Positions 8,327 through 17,714 of a stretch of DNA of 64,000 nt are shown one piece after another (position 1 is the first letter of the stretch; every line of letters begins with the position of its first letter). The notes under the pieces were generated by a model. The model worked only from the letters and a program-made list of their open reading frames with translations, was not told where the DNA came from and made no database searches. A program made the position numbers and the translations under genes. The stretch is from NCBI RefSeq assembly GCF_026222555.1, contig NZ_CP098511.1:3701501-3765500 (forward strand), read 5' to 3'. This DNA comes from Aquimarina sp. ERC-38. Its GTDB lineage: Bacteria; Bacteroidota; Bacteroidia; Flavobacteriales; Flavobacteriaceae.

Positions 8327-9301
8327 ATGCGAGAAGCTGCTTTTGTCAGGCAAAATAAAGAAAAATGGATTGCATTTGAGAAAGCCATTACCAATAAATT
8401 ACAACTACATCCGGACCGTCTGGCTACCTATTATATTCAGCTTACTAATGATTTATCCTATGCACAAACCTATTATCCGGAAAGCAAAACCCTGGCATAC
8501 TTAAATTCCCTGGCGTCACAAGCACATCAAAAAATCTACGGTAATAAAAAAGAAAGTAAAAACCGAGTACTATCTTTTTGGAAAACGGAATTTCCCAACT
8601 TTTTTTACCAATACCACAAGACCTTGTTATATGCATTTATCATTTTTGTAACTGCTAGCGCAATCGGTAGTATTTCTGCTTTACACGACGCCTCTTTTGT
8701 TCGCTTAATCCTTGGGGATGCATATGTGAATGAAACGATTGCTAATATTGAAAAAGGGGAACCTACTGCTATCTATAAGAGCGGAAGTATGGTAGGCTCT
8801 TTTCTAGGAATTACTATAAATAATATTAGGGTTGCTTTTTTAGCTTATGCTTTTGGAGTGATTACATCCATTGGTACGGGATATATTTTGTTTTCAAACG
8901 GCATTATGTTAGGTGCCTTTATGACTTTTTTTTATACCAAAGGTGTACTTTTTGAAGCATCTAAATCTGTATGGTTACATGGTACCATTGAAATTTCGGT
9001 AATTATTATTGCAGGTTGTGCTGGGCTAGTTATGGGCAATAGCATCTTATTCCCAGGTACCTATTCACGCCGGGTTTCATTTATGAAAGGGGCAAAAGAT
9101 GGTTTAAAAATTGTAGTCAGCACTATTCCGTTTTTTATTATAGCTGGGTTTATAGAGGGCTTTATTACCAGGTACGCAAATATGCCGGTTGGGTTAGCCC
9201 TATTTATTATCTTTGCTTCCTTAAGCCTGATTTTATTTTATTATATTTTTTACCCCATTTACCTAAAAAGAAAGAATGCAACAAAACTATATGGAACTTA
9301 G
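8327..9301 (+). CDS. Stage II sporulation protein M (SpoIIM) family membrane protein
   Basis: Multi-pass inner-membrane protein of 324 residues, SpoIIM/DUF95 family. A soluble N-terminal ~95 residues with FVRQNKEKWIAFEKAI and LTNDLSYAQTYYP is typical of the family outside spore-formers. Five or six hydrophobic helices follow, with the conserved NNIRVAFLAYAFG and WLHGTIEISVIIIAG stretches. It opens a tight operon with DUF4129, DUF4350, MoxR and DUF58 genes and overlaps the next gene by up to 26 bp. The organism is not expected to sporulate; here the family belongs to a MoxR-linked envelope module whose molecular role is not defined. Confidence 0.9.
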   Translation: MREAAFVRQNKEKWIAFEKAITNKLQLHPDRLATYYIQLTNDLSYAQTYYPESKTLAYLNSLASQAHQKIYGNKKESKNRVLSFWKTEFPNFFYQYHKTLLYAFIIFVTASAIGSISALHDASFVRLILGDAYVNETIANIEKGEPTAIYKSGSMVGSFLGITINNIRVAFLAYAFGVITSIGTGYILFSNGIMLGAFMTFFYTKGVLFEASKSVWLHGTIEISVIIIAGCAGLVMGNSILFPGTYSRRVSFMKGAKDGLKIVVSTIPFFIIAGFIEGFITRYANMPVGLALFIIFASLSLILFYYIFYPIYLKRKNATKLYGT

Positions 9302-10202
9302 GCAACGGCGAAATTTTGGTGCTATAGTTGAAGATTATTTTACCTTTTTTAAACAAAATGTAAAGCCGTTTACCTCTCTTTTTATCAGTTATAATGGTAT
9401 CTTCATTTTATTACTACTAGGTATTAGTTATTTATTGGTAACCGGATTTATTGGACTAATAGATCATACCGGAGGTTTTGATGGTACCGGGGGTGGTAGC
9501 ACAGAGTCCTTCATATATCTGGGAGTTGGATTCTTATTTCTGATCTTCGTTTTTATTGCGGTAGCAGCTTTAAACTACAGTTTGGCCTCTGCCTATATGA
9601 TTTCTTATGAAAAAGCAAACGGGACTATGGTTGAAAACAAGAAGGTTTGGAGTTTTATAAGTTCCCGGCTTGGACATATTATAGTCTTTATTTTATTATT
9701 GTTTCTTATCTATGGAATTTACGGTGTAGCTTCTATAATTTTAGCCTTTATACCGATCATTGGAGCAATTATTCAATACATTTTTGGTTTTGCCTTATCA
9801 GCTTGGTTGGGTATCTCCTTCATGGTTTTACTTGCTGAGGGAGTAGCACCTATTGATGCCTATTCAAAAGGAATGGAATTGTTAACTGCCAATTTTAAAA
9901 AGTGTATTGGAGTTAATTTTATACTGGGTATACTGGTAGGTATACTTATTATTATGGTTTTAATGATCCCCGGGTTTATCGTGGGTATCTACCAGTATCA
10001 TGCATTGTATTCAGAAACTAATCTTGCCGAATCTGCCTTTTCAAAAATTATCTATACCCTGGGATTATGCGCTTTTTTAGTAGTTGCAGCATATGCACAA
10101 TCCTTATCTCAATTTATAAATGGTATCCTATACTTTACCTTACACGAAGAGAAATACAATGTAAAAACCAGAGAACGAATCTCGCAAATAGGCTTAGAAT
10201 AG
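9276..10202 (+). CDS. Multi-pass membrane protein of the SpoIIM-MoxR operon
   Basis: Polytopic membrane protein of 308 residues with about six hydrophobic segments and little soluble sequence. It resembles membrane domains of the glycerophosphodiester phosphodiesterase-associated or DUF4013 type, but no catalytic motif is present, so no enzyme function is claimed. Two starts are possible, 9276 and 9291; the second gives the more typical N-terminus MELRQRRNFGAIVEDYF and still overlaps the SpoIIM stop by 11 bp. The overlap argues for translational coupling. Its fixed place between SpoIIM and DUF4129 suggests it works in the same complex. Confidence 0.8.
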   Translation: MQQNYMELRQRRNFGAIVEDYFTFFKQNVKPFTSLFISYNGIFILLLLGISYLLVTGFIGLIDHTGGFDGTGGGSTESFIYLGVGFLFLIFVFIAVAALNYSLASAYMISYEKANGTMVENKKVWSFISSRLGHIIVFILLLFLIYGIYGVASIILAFIPIIGAIIQYIFGFALSAWLGISFMVLLAEGVAPIDAYSKGMELLTANFKKCIGVNFILGILVGILIIMVLMIPGFIVGIYQYHALYSETNLAESAFSKIIYTLGLCAFLVVAAYAQSLSQFINGILYFTLHEEKYNVKTRERISQIGLE

Positions 10203-10206
10203 GTAG

Positions 10207-10917
10207 ATGGTAGTAGAATTCTTTAGTAGTAAAAATATGCATCCCGGGTTATGGTTCAGTACTCAGGATAGTACCTCGGTAGCCTTGGACAGCAGTAAAA
10301 CGTCCATCGTATCTTTTACTGAAGATTTATCACAAATTTATACGGATGATGCTTTTAAATACCCGGTAGAAGAAGTTGTCAATCAGAACTTTTTAGAACG
10401 AGCTATCAACTGGTTGTTCCGAAGTCTACAGGATTTGTTTGGGATTAACCTTCCCCCGGGAATCCAGAAGTTGGTTACAAGCTTTATCTATATTTTATTA
10501 ATTGCAGCTGCTATTTATTTTATAGTAACATTATTAGTGGGTAAAGAAGCGGTTTCTTTTTTTAAAAAAAAGGAAGTTTCCGTACAACCCTTAGTATTTA
10601 ATGAAGAAGATATTGATCAATTAGACCTTGACAACTTATTAAACGAAGCCCTTTCTGATAAAAATTACAGATTGGCTATCCGGTTTCTTTATCTAAAAAC
10701 ATTACAACAGTTAAGTTTAAAAAATAGGATTCAATTTCATGCTGAAAAAACCAATAAGGATTATGTAAGCGAAATCGAAAATATACAGGTTAAAAATATT
10801 TTTAAAAAGATTTCTTATGCCTACGAATATATCTGGTACGGGGAATTTGAAATTGATCAAAATGGTTTTGAACTGGCACAATCTTCATTTGAACAATTAA
10901 AACGCATCACCGGATAG
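10207..10917 (+). CDS. DUF4129 domain-containing protein
   Basis: Membrane protein of 236 residues. The N-terminal ~90 residues lead to a single transmembrane helix near 92-112 (FIYILLIAAAIYFIVTLLVG). The cytosolic C-terminal half matches DUF4129: YRLAIRFLYLKTLQQLS, then KTNKDYVSEI and YIWYGEFEID. DUF4129 is regularly found next to MoxR and DUF58 genes or fused to transglutaminase-like domains. It starts 4 bp after the previous gene and is followed 2 bp later by the DUF4350 gene. No signal peptide is evident. The molecular function is unknown. Confidence 0.88.
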   Translation: MVVEFFSSKNMHPGLWFSTQDSTSVALDSSKTSIVSFTEDLSQIYTDDAFKYPVEEVVNQNFLERAINWLFRSLQDLFGINLPPGIQKLVTSFIYILLIAAAIYFIVTLLVGKEAVSFFKKKEVSVQPLVFNEEDIDQLDLDNLLNEALSDKNYRLAIRFLYLKTLQQLSLKNRIQFHAEKTNKDYVSEIENIQVKNIFKKISYAYEYIWYGEFEIDQNGFELAQSSFEQLKRITG

Positions 10918-10919
10918 CT

Positions 10920-12179
10920 ATGAATAAAAGAACACGAAATATAGGTATTCTTTTAGGTATTGCCATCCTAACCATAATCATCATTGAGGTAGTACGCCCC
11001 ACTCCCATTAACTGGAGTCCCAGCTATACTTCTTTTGATAAAATACCTTACGGAGGGTATGTTGTCACCGAAGAGCTTAAAAAATTACACAAAGGGGAGA
11101 ATTTTAAAATCATCAATCGGAATCCTTTTGAGTTCCTGTTAAATTCTGAAGATACTGTTACTTCAAAAAATGCAACCTATGTTTTTATCAATAATACGGT
11201 TAATATTGATAAACAATCCTACCTTCAGTTAATGGATTTTGCTGAAAAAGGAAACCATGTCTTTATCTCCTCTCATTACTTCGGAAATTACTTTGCGGAT
11301 TCGCTAAAGGTAGAAACTGAAATTAGCTACACCTTCTTAGCAGAGGAAGTTTATCCTAATTTTTATTCGGAACATACGCAATTAGAACAACCACCAGCAT
11401 TAAAAAGGGGTGTTTATAAGACTACTTTTAAAAGTTTTGATACGCTTCAAACCACAGTTTTAGGTTATTTTAAAGAAGAAATTAAAGAGGTAGAAGATCA
11501 GGAAGAACTCACGGATACCTTGTCCGTAGTTACAAACGAAGTAGATGCAGCTGCAAAGACAACTAACTTTATAAAAGTTAGAAAAGGTAAAGGATATTTA
11601 TTTCTACATACCGTACCCGAAGTTTTCACAAATTACTACCTCTTAAAAAATACCAATAGGTATGCTGCGACTACAATGTCCTTTGCAACAACACATCCAA
11701 TAATCTTTTGGGATGACTATTTTAAGACAGGACGTAAAGTAATTAACTCACCCATGCGGTATGTACTAAGCCAAGTTCCGTTAAAATGGGCGTACTACCT
11801 TTTATTATTTGGGTTAATTATTTTTGTCATTATTAAAGGAAAACGGAAACAACGAATTATCCAAGTAATACCACCTTTGGAAAACACTACAATTACTTTT
11901 ACTCAAACCATTGCGGATCTATATTTTCAACAGAAAGAATATACCAGCATCATAGAAAAGAAAATTACCTACTTCCTAGAAAAGGTAAGAAGCACTTTAT
12001 ACTTACCTACCGAAGATTTATCGACTTCCTTTATTAAAAAGTTGGCTTTGAAATCTAATAATTCTCCGGATATCACCCGGGAGCTGGTAGCATTTATAAA
12101 AGTATTGCAAAAAAAAGAACACTGTACTGAACAGGATTTAATTACATTACAGAAAAAAATGAACGATTTCAGCATCTAA
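10920..12179 (+). CDS. DUF4350 domain-containing protein
   Basis: Membrane-anchored protein of 419 residues with an N-terminal helix (residues ~8-24). A large extracytoplasmic domain resembling DUF4350 follows (IPYGGYVVTEELKK; FAEKGNHVFISSHYFG). A second helix near 289-305 (LLLFGLIIFVIIKGKRK) is followed by a cytosolic helical tail of ~110 residues. The DUF4350 fold is related to glutamine-amidotransferase-like domains that bind ligands rather than catalyse. It lies between DUF4129 and MoxR with 2-bp gaps on both sides, a strong operon signal. Topology suggests it links an outside signal to the MoxR ATPase inside; that link is inference. Confidence 0.87.
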   Translation: MNKRTRNIGILLGIAILTIIIIEVVRPTPINWSPSYTSFDKIPYGGYVVTEELKKLHKGENFKIINRNPFEFLLNSEDTVTSKNATYVFINNTVNIDKQSYLQLMDFAEKGNHVFISSHYFGNYFADSLKVETEISYTFLAEEVYPNFYSEHTQLEQPPALKRGVYKTTFKSFDTLQTTVLGYFKEEIKEVEDQEELTDTLSVVTNEVDAAAKTTNFIKVRKGKGYLFLHTVPEVFTNYYLLKNTNRYAATTMSFATTHPIIFWDDYFKTGRKVINSPMRYVLSQVPLKWAYYLLLFGLIIFVIIKGKRKQRIIQVIPPLENTTITFTQTIADLYFQQKEYTSIIEKKITYFLEKVRSTLYLPTEDLSTSFIKKLALKSNNSPDITRELVAFIKVLQKKEHCTEQDLITLQKKMNDFSI

Positions 12180-12181
12180 TT

Positions 12182-13198
12182 ATGGACGAAATAGATATCA
12201 ACACTTCCGGTTCTTCTGAAGAAAACGAACTACAGTTTAATAATCGTATTGATTTAACGGCTTTGCAGGAAGCCGTACAACAAATTAAGGACGAAATAGG
12301 AAAAGTAATTGTAGGTCAGGATCAATTTATTGAATTATTGATTATTTCCATTTTGGCAAACGGACATTCGCTTATCGAAGGTGTTCCGGGTGTGGCTAAA
12401 ACGGTAACTGCTAAATTACTGGCAAGAACGATGAACGTAGATTTTAGCCGTATTCAATTCACTCCGGACCTGATGCCTAGCGATATCTTGGGAACTTCTA
12501 TTTTTAATGTAAAAACATCGGAGTTTGAATTTAAAGAAGGCCCGATCTTCTCTAATATTATCCTAATTGATGAGATCAACCGGGCTCCGGCAAAAACTCA
12601 GGCAGCCCTGTTTGAAGCCATGGCTGAAAGACAAATTACCATTGACGGTAAGCAGTATGGTATGGAAGCCCCTTTCCTAGTATTTGCCACACAAAATCCG
12701 ATCGAACAAGAAGGAACTTACGCTTTACCCGAAGCACAACTGGATCGTTTTCTATTTAAAATAGATGTGGGTTACCCTTCATTACAAGAAGAAATTAAAA
12801 TCCTGGAAGGGCAACACGAGCGTAAAGATGAAAACCCGACGATGTCAATTAGTTCCGTATTAACTTCAGAAAAAATTGCGGAATATCAACATACGATTCA
12901 GCAGATTATTGTAGAAAAAAACCTGATGCACTATATCGCATCTATCGTACATCGTACCCGGGATAACGCCAACTTATATTTAGGAGCTTCCCCTAGGGCA
13001 TCTTTATCCATCTTGATAGCATCAAAAGCCATGGCAGCTATTAACGGAAGGGATTTTGTAACTCCGGATGACATAAAAAATGTAGCTCCCACCGTTTTAA
13101 AACATCGTATCATCTTAACCCCCGAGCGGGAAATGGAAGGTTTTACGACTGATCGCATCGTACGTCAAATTATTGAAACCATCGAGATCCCTAAATAA
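12182..13198 (+). CDS. MoxR family AAA+ ATPase
   Basis: Cytosolic AAA+ ATPase of 338 residues, MoxR/RavA class, thought to act as a chaperone that remodels partner proteins. Walker A is GVPGVAKT (67-74) and Walker B IILIDEIN (126-133). FATQNPIEQEGTYALPEAQL and the arginine-finger region around LDRFLFKI follow, and the lid domain contains YLGASPRASLSIL. The gene is near usual length. It is coupled to the DUF58 gene, whose start codon directly abuts this stop. MoxR-DUF58 pairs are widespread; DUF58 proteins often carry a von Willebrand A-like domain and are the presumed ATPase partners. Confidence 0.95.
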   Translation: MDEIDINTSGSSEENELQFNNRIDLTALQEAVQQIKDEIGKVIVGQDQFIELLIISILANGHSLIEGVPGVAKTVTAKLLARTMNVDFSRIQFTPDLMPSDILGTSIFNVKTSEFEFKEGPIFSNIILIDEINRAPAKTQAALFEAMAERQITIDGKQYGMEAPFLVFATQNPIEQEGTYALPEAQLDRFLFKIDVGYPSLQEEIKILEGQHERKDENPTMSISSVLTSEKIAEYQHTIQQIIVEKNLMHYIASIVHRTRDNANLYLGASPRASLSILIASKAMAAINGRDFVTPDDIKNVAPTVLKHRIILTPEREMEGFTTDRIVRQIIETIEIPK

Positions 13199-14533
13199 TT
13201 GAAGCAGTTTTTTAAAAGCCTATATCTTTCCACCCGGTTCTTTACAGCATTCTTTAGCATTGCCGTATTATTTATTATATCCTATTTTTTCCCGGGATTA
13301 TTTTTTGTAGCACAAATGCTATTTTATCTATTAATGGGCTTGTTAATTATTGACATTATATTATTGTATCGAAATAAAACGGGAATTAAGGCAAAACGAG
13401 CGCTTCCGGATCGGTTGTCAAATGGAGATAACAATACGGTTCGGATTGAATTACAAAATACCTTTTCCTTCCGTTGTTTTTTAAATATTATAGACGAATT
13501 GCCCGTGCAATTTCAGCAAAGGGAATTTTCAAGATCTATTTCTCAGGCTTCAGGAACAACTAAGGAAATTCAGTATCAAGTACGGCCTCTGGAACGGGGA
13601 GAGTATCATTTTGGTTCTTTGAATATCTTTGTTTCTTCTGCTTTACAGTTGGTTATTAGAAGACAACAATTTTCTAAGGAAACCATGGTACCTACCTACC
13701 CTTCTTTTCTTCAATTAAAAAAATACGAATTTCTGGCTTTTACCAATCGATTAAAAAGTTACGGTTTTAAAAAAATAAGAAGGATCGGACATACCCTTGA
13801 ATTTGAACAAATTAAAGAATATATTCCCGGAGATGATGTAAGAACCATTAACTGGAAAGCAACGGCAAAGCGCAACCAGATTATGGTCAATCAATTCCAA
13901 GATGAAAAATCGCAACCGGTATATTCTATTATTGATACCGGGCGAGTGATGAAAATGCCTTTTAATCAATTAAGTTTATTGGATTATGCTATCAATGCAA
14001 CGTTAGTCATCTCCGGAATTGCTTTAAAAAAACAAGATAAAGCCGGGATGTTTACCTTTTCTCGAAAAGTAGAAAATCTAATACCTGCGGATCGAAAACA
14101 AAGCCAAATGCAGCGTATTATTGAAACCTTATATAACATCCAAACGGATTTTGCCGAATCGGACTTTGAGCGTTTGTACGTAGATATTAAAAGAAATTTA
14201 AAACAACGCGGACTTCTATTGTTATACACCAACTTTGAAACCCTGGATGGACTCTATCGGCAGTTACCTTATTTACAGGCTATCGCCAAAAATCAATTAT
14301 TGGTGGTCATCTTTTTTGAAAATACGGAACTTACGGAAGTTTTAGAAAAACCAGCCTTATCAACCCGACAAATTTTTGAAAAAACCATTGCCGAAAAATT
14401 TGTATACGAAAAGAAGCGTATTGTAAATGAACTCCGGAAACGTGGTATCTACAGCATTCTTACCAAACCCGAATCCTTGACGGTAGATACTATTAATACT
14501 TATCTTGAGATTAAAGCCAGAGGGCTTTTATAG
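13199..14533 (+). CDS. DUF58 domain-containing protein
   Basis: Membrane protein of 444 residues with two N-terminal helices (about 13-55) and a DUF58 region signalled by PGDDVRTINWKATAKR in mid-protein, followed by a von Willebrand A-like fold. It begins with TTG immediately after the MoxR stop (TAA-TTG). No ATG lies nearby, and the first in-frame ATG would remove the first helix, so the TTG start is well supported. It closes the SpoIIM-MoxR operon. As the usual MoxR partner it is expected to sit at the inner membrane with its large domain in the cytosol. Confidence 0.92.
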   Translation: MKQFFKSLYLSTRFFTAFFSIAVLFIISYFFPGLFFVAQMLFYLLMGLLIIDIILLYRNKTGIKAKRALPDRLSNGDNNTVRIELQNTFSFRCFLNIIDELPVQFQQREFSRSISQASGTTKEIQYQVRPLERGEYHFGSLNIFVSSALQLVIRRQQFSKETMVPTYPSFLQLKKYEFLAFTNRLKSYGFKKIRRIGHTLEFEQIKEYIPGDDVRTINWKATAKRNQIMVNQFQDEKSQPVYSIIDTGRVMKMPFNQLSLLDYAINATLVISGIALKKQDKAGMFTFSRKVENLIPADRKQSQMQRIIETLYNIQTDFAESDFERLYVDIKRNLKQRGLLLLYTNFETLDGLYRQLPYLQAIAKNQLLVVIFFENTELTEVLEKPALSTRQIFEKTIAEKFVYEKKRIVNELRKRGIYSILTKPESLTVDTINTYLEIKARGLL

Positions 14534-14627
14534 ACTATTCTCTATTTCGGTTAAACTAAAGATTACAATTCATCTTAAGTAAATGACGGTTGAGTAAGTC
14601 AAAATAGTGAGAACTATGAGCAAGTTA

Positions 14628-14635
14628 TACTTTTG
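14628..14635 (+). promoter_or_regulatory. Promoter -7 element upstream of DUF2141 gene
   Basis: TACTTTTG matches TAnnTTTG and lies 40 nt before the DUF2141 start. No well-spaced TTG -33 element is seen. Confidence 0.4.
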
Positions 14636-14675
14636 AACTATCAAATTAAAAGAATAACAATTAAATCTTATTATT

Positions 14676-15095
14676 ATGAAATCACTATTTATCTTTCTAA
14701 TTGCATTCACTTTACAATTTACAACAAACGCTCAGAATGCTTCAGGTACGACCATTACCGTAACGATTCCTAACGTTACCAGTTCTGAAGGTACAGTACA
14801 GGTTGGTCTTTATGATGAACAAACTTTTATGAAAGCAGCTCCGATCCAGGGTGAAATAAAGAAAATAGAAAACGGTAAAGTTACTGTCACTTTTGAAGAC
14901 GTAGCCCCCGGGACTTATGCTATTTCTTGTTATCATGATAAGAATAATAATAACCAAATGGATTTTGAACCTACGGGAATGCCTAAAGAAAGCTACGGAA
15001 TCTCTAATAATCCGATGAGTTACGGACCTCCAAACTGGTCAGAAGCCAAATTTGAAGTCTCAGGGGATCCTATAACCATGGAAATACGGATGTAA
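14676..15095 (+). CDS. DUF2141 domain-containing exported protein
   Basis: Small exported protein of 139 residues. A signal peptide (FLIAFTLQFTTNAQ) is cleaved near residue 19. The remaining ~115 residues form a DUF2141 beta-sandwich with typical motifs VQVGLYDEQTFM, PGTYAISCYHDKNNN and YGISNNPMSYGPPNW. The DKNNNNQMD segment resembles a calcium-binding loop. The protein stands alone between the DUF58 gene and oxyR and ends before a strong terminator. The DUF2141 function is unknown; the family is common in Bacteroidota outer compartments. Confidence 0.92.
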   Translation: MKSLFIFLIAFTLQFTTNAQNASGTTITVTIPNVTSSEGTVQVGLYDEQTFMKAAPIQGEIKKIENGKVTVTFEDVAPGTYAISCYHDKNNNNQMDFEPTGMPKESYGISNNPMSYGPPNWSEAKFEVSGDPITMEIRM

Positions 15096-15111
15096 TATAA
15101 TTTTTATTAAA

Positions 15112-15151
15112 GAAAAAAAGCCATTCTGAAACCTTCAAGGATGGCTTTTTT
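15112..15151 (+). terminator. Rho-independent terminator after DUF2141 gene
   Basis: AAAAAGCCAT pairs with ATGGCTTTTT across a ~19-nt interior with partial pairing. The A-tract and T-tract on both sides would also stop opposite-strand transcripts. Confidence 0.85.
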
Positions 15152-15613
15152 AATTACTGTTAAACTCATTTACAAATGGTATAATAATAGAAAATTAGCA
15201 TTGGTTGACCTCTGATATATTTAGGGAAAAAAGCGTCAATTTGAGTGTTTTTTCGTAATGAAATGAAGAAAAAATAGCCTGTCCTTGACTTGATCGAGGA
15301 TATCGAAAATAGCTTTTTTGACTAAAATCCTTGTCATCTTGAGCCTGGACGAAAGACTCGATAGCTCTGCCGAACGTAGATGAAGTACACTTCTTCCTTT
15401 GGTCAAAGCATTCAAACTTACAGATTTTAAAATAAAAATTACTTAAATGTACTTAGGGTCAAGTTAATAGTTACCAAATCTTACCTGTTATTTCATTAAG
15501 GCATGGCTTAATAGGAACTATTTACATTTTCAATAGACAAAACCTGAACTTTTGCAGTTTTTTAATAGCTATTAATGATAGTACAATTACTTTTGTAAAA
15601 ACCAACAAGATAA
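15152..15613. other. Intergenic region upstream of oxyR
   Basis: No gene is seen. Near 15340-15395 lies a stretch (CTTGTCATCTTGAGC, GAAAGACTCGATAGCTCTG) of the kind scattered between genes in flavobacteria. The 3' end carries the putative oxyR promoter. Confidence 0.5.
15588..15595 (+). promoter_or_regulatory. Promoter -7 element of oxyR
   Basis: TACTTTTG matches the TAnnTTTG consensus and ends 18 nt before the oxyR start codon. A -33 TTG at standard spacing is not evident, which would fit activator-assisted or autoregulated expression, but this is not proven. Confidence 0.5.
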
Positions 15614-16561
15614 ATGACCATTACTCAATTACGCTATGTTCTTGCCGTAGCCGAACATAAAAATTTTACCAAAGCTGCCAGAAAGGTGTTTGTAACCCAA
15701 CCTACCTTAAGCATGCAGATTCAGAAGTTAGAAGATGAACTGGATATTCTGATTTTTAATCGAACCAAGAAGCCCATTGAACTTACCGAAGTGGGCAGTA
15801 AACTGGTCGAACAGGCCCGTAATATTGTAAATGAAAGCGAACGTATTCAGGATATTGTTGATCAACAGAAAGGGTATATAGGAGGTGAATTTAAACTAGG
15901 GGTAATCCCTACGGTAATGCCCACCTTACTACCGATGTTCTTAAATACGCTAATCAAAAAATATCCTAAATTAAAATTAAAAATAGAAGAACTTCCTACG
16001 GACGCTATTTTAGAACGATTGGATGACGGCCATCTCGATGCTGCAATTGCAGCAACCCCGCTGGAGTTGGCGGATATTAAAGAAAGGGTATTATACTACG
16101 AACCCTTTGTTGGGTACATTCCGAAAAACCATCGGTTACATGCTAAAAAGGATATAGATATTGAAGACCTGGACATAGGTGATATCCTTTTATTAAAAGA
16201 CGGGCATTGCTTTAAAGATACGGTACTTAATTTATGCAAAGCAACCCGATTGTACAATGACGACCCTTTTCAATTAGAAAGCGGGAGTTTTGAAACCCTG
16301 ATTAAACTTTCAAACGAAGGCTTAGGGATGACCCTGCTTCCTTATTTACATACTTTAGATTTAAATGAATCCGAAACTCAGAATCTTCGCTATTTTACGG
16401 AACCTTCTCCCGCCCGGGAAGTAAGTTTAATTTTTAATAAAAGTGAATTAAAAATGCATTTAATAGAAGTTTTATATGCAATCATACGTAGTATCGTTCG
16501 GGGGGCAATTACTTTTCAAAATGTAAAAATTATTAGTCCTAAAGAAAAAAGTGGCGTTTAA
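15614..16561 (+). CDS. oxyR: Hydrogen peroxide-inducible LysR regulator OxyR
   Basis: LysR-type transcription factor of 315 residues. The N-terminal winged helix-turn-helix holds FTKAARKVFVTQPTLSMQIQ. The substrate-binding-like domain holds the redox motif GHCFKDTVLNLC, with cysteines at residues 199 and 208, the same positions as the peroxide-sensing pair of E. coli OxyR. This makes the OxyR assignment strong. It should activate peroxide-defence genes when the two cysteines form a disulfide. No catalase, dps or ahp gene adjoins it here, so its targets are elsewhere. The stop codon lies inside the loop of its terminator hairpin. Confidence 0.95.
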   Translation: MTITQLRYVLAVAEHKNFTKAARKVFVTQPTLSMQIQKLEDELDILIFNRTKKPIELTEVGSKLVEQARNIVNESERIQDIVDQQKGYIGGEFKLGVIPTVMPTLLPMFLNTLIKKYPKLKLKIEELPTDAILERLDDGHLDAAIAATPLELADIKERVLYYEPFVGYIPKNHRLHAKKDIDIEDLDIGDILLLKDGHCFKDTVLNLCKATRLYNDDPFQLESGSFETLIKLSNEGLGMTLLPYLHTLDLNESETQNLRYFTEPSPAREVSLIFNKSELKMHLIEVLYAIIRSIVRGAITFQNVKIISPKEKSGV

Positions 16562-16572
16562 GCCACTTTCTT
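16545..16572 (+). terminator. Terminator overlapping the oxyR stop codon
   Basis: AAAGTGGC and GCCACTTT form a perfect stem around the loop GTTTAA, which contains the oxyR stop codon. A- and T-tracts on the two sides allow use by the convergent small gene too. Confidence 0.8.
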
Positions 16573-16582
16573 TAACATCTCT

Positions 16583-16780
16583 CTATCTATTTAGATAGAT
16601 TAAACAAGGTCGTAATTCCGGTTGATTTTTTAATAAGGATTCAATCCAAAGCCTTAATTCATCGATTTCGTGTGGAAGTAATCTATTTAGTGCTTTAATT
16701 ACTTCTTTAGTAAAAAGATTGACATCAAAACTAACTTTTTTTAAAATTGTTTTGGTGTAATCAAACATTGCTCTAGCCAT
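16583..16780 (-). CDS. Conserved small protein of unknown function
   Basis: Cytosolic protein of 65 residues with no signal peptide or membrane helix. The chosen start at 16780 gives MARAMFDYTKTILKKVSFD, the N-terminus I recognise in flavobacterial homologues; the longer frame from 16801 adds seven unlikely residues. The rest, ELRLWIESLLKNQPELRPC, is amphipathic and helical. It is convergent with oxyR. It often occurs as a single conserved small gene in this group, but I know of no assigned function. Confidence 0.7.
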   Translation of the reverse strand: MARAMFDYTKTILKKVSFDVNLFTKEVIKALNRLLPHEIDELRLWIESLLKNQPELRPCLIYLNR

Positions 16781-16913
16781 ACACAAATTTTGGTTTAACA
16801 AATTATTTTTTACTTACATTAAAGTAAGAAATTACTTACTTTTTTCTAAAGTTGTTAAGCTAATATATACAAATTATAACCATAATTTGTTCTTTAACCC
16901 ATTTTTAACAATG

Positions 16914-17714
16914 TTAAAAATTATTATCCCCATCCAGAATATTACCTAAACCACCGAGAATACTTCCCTCACCTCTACTCTTTCCTCCTGCTGCCGGAGC
17001 AAGTGCTAACACTCGGTTTGCCAATCGGCTAAACGGTAAAGATTGTATAAAAACAACACCCGGTCCGGTTAAGGTAGCAAAGAAAAGGCCTTCTCCTCCA
17101 AAAATCGTATTCTTAATACCACCCACAAACTCAATGTCGTAATTAACCCCTTGTGAAAATCCGATAATACACCCGGTATCTACTTTTAACTTTTCTCCGG
17201 CAGCAAGTTGTTTACGTACCATGGTACCTCCGGCGTGTACAAAAGCCATTCCGTCACCTTCTAATTTCTGCATGATGAAACCTTCGCCCCCAAAAAGGCC
17301 TCGACCTAGCTTTCTTGAGAATTCAATTCCCACCGAAACCCCTTTGGCAGCGCATAAAAAGGCATCTTTTTGGCAAACAAATTTATACCCGAATTCCGTC
17401 AAGTCCAACGGAATAATTTTTCCCGGATAGGGAGAAGCAAAACTTACCTTTTTCTTACCGGGAATAGTATTGTAGAAAGCAGTCATAAAAAGACTTTCAC
17501 CAGTAAGCAAACGTTTACCCGCCCCAAAAATTTTTCCCATCACTCCGGTGTCTTTTTGTGAGCCATCCCCAAAAATAGTATCCATTTTGATTCCCTCTTC
17601 CATCATCATAAAACTACCGGCTTCTGCAATAACCCCTTCTTGCGGATCGAGTTCGATCTCTACATATTGCATTTCTTCTCCGTAAATTTCATAATCAATT
17701 TCGTGTGATGTCAT
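16914..17714 (-). CDS. AIM24/TIGR00266 family protein
   Basis: Cytosolic beta-rich protein of 266 residues of the TIGR00266/AIM24 family. Visible family motifs are [20 protein letters not shown] at the N-terminus, [22 protein letters not shown] and [14 protein letters not shown]. The C-terminal tail is Gly-rich ([20 protein letters not shown]). There are no catalytic residues; the fold is a tandem of double-stranded beta helices, and the function is unknown in bacteria. It is a single gene with long gaps on both sides. Confidence 0.92.
   Translation of the reverse strand: MTSHEIDYEIYGEEMQYVEIELDPQEGVIAEAGSFMMMEEGIKMDTIFGDGSQKDTGVMGKIFGAGKRLLTGESLFMTAFYNTIPGKKKVSFASPYPGKIIPLDLTEFGYKFVCQKDAFLCAAKGVSVGIEFSRKLGRGLFGGEGFIMQKLEGDGMAFVHAGGTMVRKQLAAGEKLKVDTGCIIGFSQGVNYDIEFVGGIKNTIFGGEGLFFATLTGPGVVFIQSLPFSRLANRVLALAPAAGGKSRGEGSILGGLGNILDGDNNF

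Noticed and set aside
8327..9301. SpoIIM as evidence of sporulation
   Set aside because: The family is widespread in non-sporulating Bacteroidota next to MoxR genes, and no other sporulation gene is seen.
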